Of a DNA stretch of 9,029 nucleotides, positions 1 to 6,444 are shown piece after piece (positions within the stretch are counted from its first letter, which is position 1; each line of letters begins with the position of its first letter). The stretch comes from CAYTID01 sp964437735 (GTDB taxonomy: Bacteria; Bacteroidota; Ignavibacteria; UBA10030; BY39), in assembly GCA_964437735.1 (NCBI GenBank), contig CAYTID010000091.1:1-9029 (forward strand). Reading direction: 5' to 3'. Under the pieces are notes generated by a model. That model saw nothing but the letters and a program-made list of their open reading frames with translations. It was not told where the DNA came from and ran no database searches. A program made the translations under genes and the position numbers.

Positions 1-214
1 ATGAAAAATATCGAGGGGTTGTTATTCCAAACTTGAAAAAGTGTTGAATTTTTCAATACTTCGTTCATATAAATTGATGAAAAAAGAATAGTGGAAAATA
101 CATCTTTTTTTAATTCATCTGCGTATAACTGTCTCGAAAATATAATGAACCATCAGAGAATTTGGTTTCTCTAAATTTTAAATTCCGCAGCAATATTTTT
201 TAAAACAATATATT
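1..214. other. Intergenic region without a recognisable gene
   Basis: No convincing coding region is visible on either strand; the ATG at position 1 opens only an 11-codon frame. Two small hairpins can be drawn: AAGTGTTGA/TCAATACTT at 39-61 (9 bp with one G-T pair, 5-nt loop) and AGAGAA/TTCTCT at 155-172 (6-nt loop), the second followed by AAATTTTAAATT. Either could be the remains of an upstream gene's 3' end, but neither has a proper T-tract. The stretch at 121-139 resembles 373-391 in the cold-shock leader. Confidence 0.5.
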
Positions 215-244
215 TTGATATTAATAAATTTATATTTATATTTT
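215..244 (+). promoter_or_regulatory. Candidate Bacteroidota-type promoter for the cold-shock gene
   Basis: TTG at 215-217 is followed after 19 nt by TATATTTT at 237-244. This fits the Bacteroidota housekeeping pattern (TTG near -33, TAnnTTTG near -7) apart from the last base. Transcription would start near 252, giving a leader of about 175 nt. The same layout with 19-20 nt spacing occurs in three other gene-proximal positions of this window (3388, 7908 on the minus strand, 7912), which raises confidence. The surrounding sequence is very AT-rich, so chance matches are possible. Confidence 0.4.
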
Positions 245-251
245 TACCGCA

Positions 252-428
252 AATAACAGTACACCGTTTTTGGCCTTAAATGGGTGGGAAACCACTTTTA
301 TAGTTTACTCGTGAATCTTCGATTCACTTTATCCACTTAAGAGTAGCACCAAATGTAAGAGCATATTTATCGGCGTACAACAGTCTCGGAACATCGAGAT
401 AACATTATTAACAAGAAAGGGTAACACC
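252..428 (+). promoter_or_regulatory. Long structured 5' leader of the cold-shock mRNA
   Basis: About 175 nt between the candidate start site and the cold-shock ATG contain no ORF but several hairpins: GTGG-GAAA-CCAC (284-295, a GNRA-type tetraloop), GUGAAU-CUUCG-AUUCAC (311-327), and UCUCG-GAACAU-CGAGA (384-399). The Shine-Dalgarno is AAAGGG at 416-421, 7 nt before the ATG. In enteric bacteria cspA mRNA has a leader of similar length that refolds at low temperature. By analogy this could be a thermosensitive leader, but the sequence does not match a riboswitch or thermometer that I recognise, and the structure is inferred by eye. Confidence 0.4.
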
Positions 429-629
429 ATGGAAAAAGGCACCGTTAAATGGTTCAACGGAGTCAAAGGCTATGGCTTTATTACACGTACAAGCGGAGAA
501 GATGTATTCGTACATTTCAACGCAATCGTCGGTGATGGGTTCAAAAAACTCAACGAAGGTGATAAAGTGGAATTCGAAGTCGAGCGCGGTCCGAAAGGAT
601 ACCAGGCTGTAAACGTAACAAAAATATAA
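429..629 (+). CDS. CspA-family cold-shock protein
   Basis: This 66-residue protein is one complete cold-shock domain, the usual length for bacterial Csp proteins. It is expected to be a cytoplasmic single-stranded nucleic-acid-binding OB fold that acts as an RNA chaperone and helps transcription and translation at low temperature or in stationary phase. Both RNA-binding motifs are visible: RNP1 KGYGFI (13-18) and RNP2 VFVHF (26-30), preceded by the family opening GTVKWFN. The start is supported by AAAGGG seven bases upstream. The gene is monocistronic: it has its own promoter candidate and long leader, and a strong hairpin terminator follows 42 bp after the stop. Csp paralogues cannot be told apart by sequence alone, so no specific csp letter is assigned. 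Confidence 0.96.
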   Translation: MEKGTVKWFNGVKGYGFITRTSGEDVFVHFNAIVGDGFKKLNEGDKVEFEVERGPKGYQAVNVTKI

Positions 630-670
630 TTTGTTACTATTTTTATTAAAACGACTTACGAGTTATTGAC

Positions 671-701
671 AAAAACCCTGCTCTCTCAAAGCAGGGTTTT
701 T
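671..701. terminator. Rho-independent terminator, probably bidirectional
   Basis: An 11-bp perfect stem, AAAAACCCTGC (671-681) and GCAGGGTTTTT (691-701), encloses a 9-nt loop and is followed by CTTTT. The stem has a GC core with an A-run on one side and a T-run on the other, so it can terminate both the cold-shock gene (+) and the beta-barrel gene on the minus strand, whose stop is at 720. The convergent arrangement makes dual use likely. Confidence 0.9.
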
Positions 702-719
702 CTTTTATACTCATTAATG

Positions 720-2519
720 TTAAAATTTTATATCCATCTGAAAGCCAAACCTGCTATCATAATTACCCGGAAGTTCATCCCAGCCCGAACTGATTTTCTT
801 GACATCCTCCCTGACCAGATAAGAATACTTGACAGATACTTTCACCGATTTAATTATCATATAATTTATCATGCAATACCACTTAATGCCGCGTCCATAA
901 AGTGGCGGAACACTCAGAATTCCGGGCAAATCATTTTCATACTGGTAAATTGCGGAGAAATACGAATCTGTCGTGAAATAATTTATACGAAAGTAAACCG
1001 ACAAATTTTCTGAATTCCTAAACTGAATATCCTGATACAACATCATCCCTCTTTCCCGATTTTTAACAATTTCATTTTGGAGATTCAAATATTCAAACCT
1101 CGAACGCATCTTAAAATATTCAGATAATTTATAATCAACGGTTAATCTGATATTTCTTTTTAAGCGTGAACCGACTACGCTTACCTCACGATTTATATTA
1201 TCTAATATTTTTTCTTTGACATCTGTTATTTTATTCCGATACCTTATCGATAAAAATACTTTCTTACTCAACTTGTATTCACTTTGGAGAAAATATTCAC
1301 TTCCTCCTCTTGGAAATATTATCGAAGTTTTTTCAGGAAATTTAAATTGGTCAAAATATCCAGTTAATGTTAATCCTTTTAGAGGTTTAAATTCAAGCCC
1401 TGTATAAAAACCCTCTTCATTTTCCCCGCCGTACGATTCTCCGAATGGATTTGAATACCTTTTAAAATTATTGCTTGGATAATGACGGTACAGCATTATC
1501 AACTTTAACATTTTGTCGGGGAAAATATATATTCCTCCTAATCCGCTGTATTTTTTTGAGGGATTTAAAGATATTTCACCAAAAGTATTCAATATCTTAA
1601 ATTTTAAAAAATAATCGAACCCGAAAACCGAATATATATCTTCATAAAATCCTTTCTTTTTATCCATCACCAAAGGCTTTGAATATTTTGAATATAATAA
1701 TGTCAAACCGAGTTTAACTATTTTATGATCGTCATATAAAGCCCTTCCACCTGCAATCATTTCATTGACCTTGTTTAGTTTTGAAATTTCTGATTCTGTC
1801 CGGTAATATCCTACAGTATAGATAGAAGTAATTTGATTTGAATCATTGATTGAAGCGCTTAATCTTTTATTCGAGAAAAATAAAGTTACGTCAACATTTC
1901 TTACGTTCATGTTAACTCCAACACCTCTAAGATACCCATTTTCATCAGATGATAAGTGGGGCTTTAGTCCTTTTCCATCACGCAATGTACCCGCCAATAT
2001 ATTTGCTCCTTTTTGAAAATCATATCCGCGCCATAAAACCAATCCCTGCCCCGCTTCGATGTAAAAATCTCCGGCAATAATCGAAGTTATAAAGCCAATA
2101 TCCCTTATCTGAATAAAACCGTTTGTAAAATCGCTCAAATACCTCTCGCCGGCATCTTTTTCAAATAGTATACCTCCTGAATATTTTTCTCCCTGATTCG
2201 CTTTTATTCGCTGATAAGATTTTATCGGAGTTCCTAAATATTTTCCGGTTTTATAACCTTTTGCTATTTGTAATTTCTTACTTAGTCGTGATCGAATTGA
2301 TACCGAAGGAAAATTCCAAAATTTCTTTGATGCTTCTACTAATTTTTCATTTTCAAATATATCAAGCATATCTGTATCATCTTCTTCAGCTAATTGTTCA
2401 AACAAATATTCATAATTCATATCTGCAGAATCCTCATAAGCCAGAGAATCGAGGCCACTTTGTGAAAATAGCTCAATTGAAAAAAATATATACAGCAATA
2501 AGTAGAGAATAGATTTCAT
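720..2519 (-). CDS. Outer-membrane beta-barrel protein of the HHH-barrel family, apparently without the HHH domain
   Basis: This 599-residue protein has a signal peptide (about 1-19, ending LFSQ), a short acidic segment (about 28-58), and then a long region of alternating hydrophobic and polar strands ending in RFGFQMDIKF, as expected of an outer-membrane barrel. The segment from about 72 (SIRSRLSKKLQIAKGY, YLGTPIKSYQRIK, EKDAGE, GDFYIEAGQGLVLW, KGLKPHLSSDENGYLRG) matches what I remember of the Bacteroidota family annotated as helix-hairpin-helix (ComEA-like) proteins. In that family one or two HHH motifs usually sit between the acidic stretch and the barrel; here the acidic stretch runs almost straight into the barrel. 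The start follows a GGAGGGGGGG tract and overlaps the stop of the upstream PorV/PorQ-like gene by ATGA, so translation is probably coupled. Function and substrate are unknown. Confidence 0.75.
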   Translation of the reverse strand: MKSILYLLLYIFFSIELFSQSGLDSLAYEDSADMNYEYLFEQLAEEDDTDMLDIFENEKLVEASKKFWNFPSVSIRSRLSKKLQIAKGYKTGKYLGTPIKSYQRIKANQGEKYSGGILFEKDAGERYLSDFTNGFIQIRDIGFITSIIAGDFYIEAGQGLVLWRGYDFQKGANILAGTLRDGKGLKPHLSSDENGYLRGVGVNMNVRNVDVTLFFSNKRLSASINDSNQITSIYTVGYYRTESEISKLNKVNEMIAGGRALYDDHKIVKLGLTLLYSKYSKPLVMDKKKGFYEDIYSVFGFDYFLKFKILNTFGEISLNPSKKYSGLGGIYIFPDKMLKLIMLYRHYPSNNFKRYSNPFGESYGGENEEGFYTGLEFKPLKGLTLTGYFDQFKFPEKTSIIFPRGGSEYFLQSEYKLSKKVFLSIRYRNKITDVKEKILDNINREVSVVGSRLKRNIRLTVDYKLSEYFKMRSRFEYLNLQNEIVKNRERGMMLYQDIQFRNSENLSVYFRINYFTTDSYFSAIYQYENDLPGILSVPPLYGRGIKWYCMINYMIIKSVKVSVKYSYLVREDVKKISSGWDELPGNYDSRFGFQMDIKF

Positions 2520-3355
2520 TTATCCCCCCCTCCACCCCAAATAATTTTTAACGTTCCGCTGTGTGTTATACCTAATTCACGGTGATTATAAAAAGCATAA
2601 TCGATTTGGAAAAATGAATATTTCAAACCCAAACCGCCCGAGAATGTTGCCGGATAGTCAGAAATCCCGGCACGGAATGAAACAACATCGAGATTATATT
2701 CAACTCCAAATTTACCTGAACCGGTGTACCGCACTTCTTTATGATAATCTGCAGACAAAATAAAATTATGAACAACAACATATGAAATACCTGTCATAAT
2801 TATAAGCGGCATTTTTTCCCTATTTTTCCCTATGGTAGGTGAATTAATATTTTTAATAACGATACCATAATGAATTTTATTTAACAATGGAATGATTGCG
2901 CCCGCATCAATCCCCAGAGTAGCATCACTTCCATAATTACGAATCGAAACCGTGTGATAATTTAAATTCCCACCAAGATATACGCCATAAATATCAGTGG
3001 CATACGATAAAGTAGCAGAGATTTCATTGTATAAAAAGAATCCATACTTTCTTACACCTGCTCCAAAATTTCCGATGCTTGTTTGATAATTCCCCGCAGC
3101 AACTGCATCGGATATTTCTTTAAGATTAAATTTCTGAGGTGAATAATAAAAAGCGATTTCATTTTGTTTCACCCTTCCTAAACCTGCCGGATTAAAGTAA
3201 ATCGACCAACAATCGTCAGCCAATCCGACAAATGCATACCCAAGGGCTTTGGGTCTGGCTCCAGCCTCAAATTGTCCAAAAGCGCAAAAAATATCAGCAT
3301 TCAAACAAATTATAAACAGTGTCAAAAAACCAATTTTTTTGTTTAACCCGTTCAT
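2516..3355 (-). CDS. PorV/PorQ-family outer-membrane protein
   Basis: This 279-residue protein has a signal peptide (about 1-27) and then the family signature: GARPKALGYAFVGLADD, with YFNPAGLG shortly after. These are the N-terminal motifs of the PorV/PorQ (UPF0164-like) barrels, a FadL-like fold. In Bacteroidota, PorV shuttles type IX secretion cargo and PorQ is part of its attachment complex; many paralogues have unknown roles, so neither name is assigned. The remainder is amphipathic beta strand. I chose the ATG at 3355 over the in-frame ATG at 3370 because GGGGGGAGGG lies between them and fits as the Shine-Dalgarno of the inner start, while the outer start has none. The gene overlaps the downstream barrel gene by 4 bp, and its last codons (GGGG-D-K) are made by the next gene's Shine-Dalgarno. 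The PorD-like gene lies divergently upstream. Confidence 0.8.
   Translation of the reverse strand: MNGLNKKIGFLTLFIICLNADIFCAFGQFEAGARPKALGYAFVGLADDCWSIYFNPAGLGRVKQNEIAFYYSPQKFNLKEISDAVAAGNYQTSIGNFGAGVRKYGFFLYNEISATLSYATDIYGVYLGGNLNYHTVSIRNYGSDATLGIDAGAIIPLLNKIHYGIVIKNINSPTIGKNREKMPLIIMTGISYVVVHNFILSADYHKEVRYTGSGKFGVEYNLDVVSFRAGISDYPATFSGGLGLKYSFFQIDYAFYNHRELGITHSGTLKIIWGGGGDK
2524..2533 (-). promoter_or_regulatory. Poly-G Shine-Dalgarno of the barrel gene
   Basis: Read on the minus strand this is GGAGGGGGGG, four bases before the ATG at 2519 and inside the last codons of the PorV/PorQ-like gene. The run of seven G is striking in an AT-rich genome. A slip of one base would change both the spacing to the start and the last codons and stop of the upstream frame, so this is a possible phase-variation tract. 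Confidence 0.6.
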
Positions 3356-3358
3356 ATT

Positions 3359-3368
3359 CCCTCCCCCC
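3359..3368 (-). promoter_or_regulatory. Shine-Dalgarno that sets the PorV/PorQ-like start
   Basis: The minus strand reads GGGGGGAGGG, then AAT, then the ATG at 3355. It lies downstream of the first in-frame ATG (3370), which has only AT-rich sequence before it. The inner ATG is therefore the better start. This is the second G-run of at least six at the start of a gene in the same operon. Confidence 0.65.
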
Positions 3369-3387
3369 ATATATTTAATAATAATTC

Positions 3388-3418
3388 TTGAATGGTTTAA
3401 TTAAAATATTTATATTGA
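3388..3418 (+). promoter_or_regulatory. Candidate promoter of the PorD-like gene
   Basis: TTG (3388-3390), 20 nt, then TATATTGA (3411-3418) matches the Bacteroidota -33/-7 layout. It predicts a start site near 3425 and a leader of about 15 nt. No equally good match was found for the divergent minus-strand operon in this 85-bp gap. Confidence 0.4.
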
Positions 3419-3440
3419 TAACAACAACAGAAAGCGGCAA

Positions 3441-4343
3441 ATGAAAAATATCCTTTATCTCATTTCGATAATATTTTTTAGTTCTACAATTACAAGTGGA
3501 CAGGAGATTGATTGTAAAGTTAATATTAACTCCGAAAACCTCACTGCTGAAGCTCGTGAAAATCTCTCTGACTTTGGAAGAAAGCTGGAAGAGTATATAA
3601 ACAATTTTATATGGACAAAAGATGATTTCGCGGGGGAAAAAATTCGTTGTACTTTTGACATTTTTTTTCAGGGATCGCCTGCTGAAAACAGGTATATTGC
3701 TCAGGTTTTTATCGGTAGCCAGAGACCTATTTATAAAAACGAAAAAAATACGGGTATCATGCGGATATTCGATGACAAGTGGGAATTTTCTTATTTTCGG
3801 AATCAACCATTCTATCACAACAACCTCCAGTTTGAACCATTAACAAGTTTTATTGATTTCTACATAAAAATTATCTTAGGCTTTGATTACGATTCTTATA
3901 AAGAATTAGACGGGACAAAGTTTTTTCAACACGCATTCGACATCGCAAACAAAGCACGCTCGGGAGGCGGGGCATCGGCGGGATGGGATATTAAATCATC
4001 AGGCACATACAGCCGTTACCAATTCATTGATGAGATTGTTAATCCAAAATATAAAGTTATTCGGGAGGCGATATTTTTATACCATTTTCGCGGACTTGAT
4101 TTGTTATCGAAAAACCAAAACAAAGCGCTCGATAATGTTTTGAAATCCATAGAAAGTATAGCAAATTTCCAAAAGAAAATCAACGAAAAGAGTTTGTTAA
4201 TAAAAACTTTTTTCGACACAAAATATCTTGAACTATGCGAATTGTTTTTGGATTCGACCGACCCTGATATTTATTACAAACTAAGCCAGTACGACCCGTC
4301 GCACCAAAAAAATTACGACGAATACAAATTAAAAAGAAGATAA
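3441..4343 (+). CDS. PorD-like type IX secretion-associated protein (DUF4835 family)
   Basis: This 300-residue protein has a signal peptide (about 1-20, ending TSG before QEIDC) and no further membrane segment, so it is expected in the periplasm or at the envelope. Its layout matches the DUF4835/PorD family: DCKVNIN at the mature N-terminus, FIWTKDDF, CTFDIFF, the IGSQRPIY motif, FEPLTSFIDFYIKIILGFDYDSY in the middle, then FFQHAFDIAN, a GW segment and NPKYKVIREAIFLYHFRGLD. Length is normal for the family. PorD is linked to type IX secretion and gliding in Bacteroidota, but its molecular role is poorly defined. The start has only a weak purine stretch (GAAAG) upstream. The gene is divergent from the PorV/PorQ-like operon and ends 7 bp from the convergent HEAT-cyclophilin gene, with no clear terminator between them. 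Confidence 0.82.
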   Translation: MKNILYLISIIFFSSTITSGQEIDCKVNINSENLTAEARENLSDFGRKLEEYINNFIWTKDDFAGEKIRCTFDIFFQGSPAENRYIAQVFIGSQRPIYKNEKNTGIMRIFDDKWEFSYFRNQPFYHNNLQFEPLTSFIDFYIKIILGFDYDSYKELDGTKFFQHAFDIANKARSGGGASAGWDIKSSGTYSRYQFIDEIVNPKYKVIREAIFLYHFRGLDLLSKNQNKALDNVLKSIESIANFQKKINEKSLLIKTFFDTKYLELCELFLDSTDPDIYYKLSQYDPSHQKNYDEYKLKRR

Positions 4344-4350
4344 TGCTCAA

Positions 4351-6432
4351 TTAATCGATTCGCTTAATATCGAAAACCCGTTCGTCGTTTTGTAAATTAT
4401 AGACCTTATCCAAACCTCCAATCACTTTACCAAAAACCGTATATCGTCCATCCAGATGCGGTTGAGGTGACTGAGTTATAAAAAACTGTGAGCCTTCCGT
4501 ATCCTTTCCGGAACTTGCCATACCCAGATATCCTGTATCAAAGCTGATCTGTGAAAATTCCGACCGAATCGAATAACCTGGTCCGCCCCAACCCGTAGCA
4601 TCGGGGTCTCCCCCTTGTATTACAAAGTTTGGAACTATTCGATGAAAAACTGTTCCGCGGTAAAAACCTTTTTCCGCTAACCTTAAAAAGCTCAATACGG
4701 TAAACGGGGCAACATCAGGATATAATTCGAGGACTATATCACCTCTGATAGTTTCGATCTTAACCTTTGGTCTGTCGGGCAATAATTTCAGATAACTAAA
4801 ATCAAAATCGACGTAAACCGGCTGCATATAATTTTGAATATCCTTTGAATAATCCTTTCCGGTAATATTTAACAATGCATTTGCGGCAGATTCCGCAAGC
4901 GCTCTTTCGGATTGTTGCAGATACCGGCGTAATATATTTACCGATTTATCATCTTTTAATCTTCCCAAGGTCTGAATTATTTCATCTATCGCTTCTGTAT
5001 CGTCGGGAGTCCGCAATCTCCCTAATCTGTTTAACAATACATCGGAAGTTTCAGTCCGTAGAAATATAGAATCACACAATATGGAAGCTGTAGTTGCCAC
5101 GACCGCGGTATTCCGACTTTCTAAAGATTTAATCAGCAATTGATAAGTATCATCAATTATTTTTTTATCATCAGAATAATTTTTTACGATACGATTCATT
5201 CCTTCAAGCGCCGATATCACAACCATAGGATCCTGACTCTCGAAATATTTCAATATATCATTTATGGCATCTTTAGATTCTGTATATCCCAATGCCTGTA
5301 CGGTCTTTGGGTGAAGCAGCTTGTTGTTGTGTTTTATATTTCGGATTAAATCGAGTGACTTTTCTTTAAAAAGTTTTGCCAGAGTTACCATTGCCTCACC
5401 CTGATATTGCCACCTGTAAGCCCTCTCATGATTTTCAACCATCCTGCGCAGCCAATCAAAAGTTTCGGTTATGATTGCATTTTTACCATCATCATCAATT
5501 TTTAAATTACCGAATGATTGTAATGCCGTTAAACCAATGTGCATATTGTCATTATAAAATGCCCGCTTAAAAACCGATACTGCTCCCGGATTATCCTTTA
5601 AATTATAATTCGATATTGCTTTGAGTGCATTAACTCTCACTCTCCAATCCGTGTCATATTCCGCCATCCTCATCAAAGGTTCAAGGCAATATCTTTCGTC
5701 CTGAAGTCTACCCAAAATTATAGCCAGATTCATCCTAACTAACGGGTCGGGATGCTTGTACAATTGCGAAATATAATTCAACTCGTATGAAATTTCTGAA
5801 TAACTCTCTTTCATTGAGCTGACACGCATAAGCGCATACATGACTTTCCAGTTGAGAGGCAAATCCGGTTTTATCATTCTAGTTAAGTATTTCACAGCAT
5901 CGATATGATAAATTCCTCTTATAGCAAATCGTGCAACCGACATTGACAATCCGTTTATAAAAATTCGGGGATGTACGGTTCCATATAGGATCATAAGCTG
6001 ATCAAGCGCGTCATAAGTTCCGAATTTCCCCAATTCCTCAATTAACAATTCATCGACAGAAGTATAACCAAGTTTTTTCCAGATTATTTGATCTTCAAGA
6101 TTTTTTCTCCCCTTTGGGCTTAATTTCAATCCTGTCTGACCGATAGCAAATGCTGCCGCTTTCTGGACTTTCAGCTCCTTGTCATCAAGTTTCCTGATTA
6201 GCAAATGCAGAACGCTTGTATCCTGAATACTCCCGAAAGCAAACACTGCCCGTTCACGTACAAGCGGATCATTGTCTGATAGAAAACTTATCAGCTTTCC
6301 GTCATGAATTGTCCTGAGATCCTGAAAGCGCATAATTAATTCCAGTTTCTGCGCTCTTCGATCAAGCTCCTCCTGAGTCTGTGAAAAACTTAAAGTTGAA
6401 ATTAAAATCAAACCTAAAATTAATCTTTTCAT
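4351..6432 (-). CDS. Secreted HEAT-repeat protein with C-terminal cyclophilin-type peptidyl-prolyl isomerase
   Basis: This 693-residue protein begins with a signal peptide (1-17, SFS before QTQ). Residues about 40-525 are tandem helical HEAT-like repeats, seen as recurring blocks such as DPLVRERAVFAFGSI, LKVQKAAAFAIG, DPLVRMNLAIILGRL and WRVRVNALKAIS. Residues about 553-690 form a cyclophilin domain that should catalyse proline cis-trans isomerisation: RGDIVLELYPDVAPFTV, FHRIVPNFVIQGGDP (R598, F603 and Q606 correspond to the catalytic R55, F60 and Q63 of human CypA), GSQFFIT and LDGRYTVFG. As in many bacterial members, the CypA Trp121 and His126 positions are not conserved. The likely site is the periplasm, with the solenoid acting as a binding scaffold for folding clients; that role is inference. 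AAGGAG precedes the start. It lies 12 bp after the TatD-radical SAM gene, so they are probably co-transcribed. Confidence 0.92.
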   Translation of the reverse strand: MKRLILGLILISTLSFSQTQEELDRRAQKLELIMRFQDLRTIHDGKLISFLSDNDPLVRERAVFAFGSIQDTSVLHLLIRKLDDKELKVQKAAAFAIGQTGLKLSPKGRKNLEDQIIWKKLGYTSVDELLIEELGKFGTYDALDQLMILYGTVHPRIFINGLSMSVARFAIRGIYHIDAVKYLTRMIKPDLPLNWKVMYALMRVSSMKESYSEISYELNYISQLYKHPDPLVRMNLAIILGRLQDERYCLEPLMRMAEYDTDWRVRVNALKAISNYNLKDNPGAVSVFKRAFYNDNMHIGLTALQSFGNLKIDDDGKNAIITETFDWLRRMVENHERAYRWQYQGEAMVTLAKLFKEKSLDLIRNIKHNNKLLHPKTVQALGYTESKDAINDILKYFESQDPMVVISALEGMNRIVKNYSDDKKIIDDTYQLLIKSLESRNTAVVATTASILCDSIFLRTETSDVLLNRLGRLRTPDDTEAIDEIIQTLGRLKDDKSVNILRRYLQQSERALAESAANALLNITGKDYSKDIQNYMQPVYVDFDFSYLKLLPDRPKVKIETIRGDIVLELYPDVAPFTVLSFLRLAEKGFYRGTVFHRIVPNFVIQGGDPDATGWGGPGYSIRSEFSQISFDTGYLGMASSGKDTEGSQFFITQSPQPHLDGRYTVFGKVIGGLDKVYNLQNDERVFDIKRID

Positions 6433-6444
6433 TAACTCTCCTTT

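Noticed and set aside
666..1013. 115-codon plus-strand ORF
   Set aside because: It starts inside the terminator hairpin and lies antisense to the barrel gene, with no Shine-Dalgarno or recognisable motif.
3375..3818. 147-codon minus-strand ORF
   Set aside because: Antisense to the PorD-like gene, low-complexity hydrophobic and basic composition, and no start signal.
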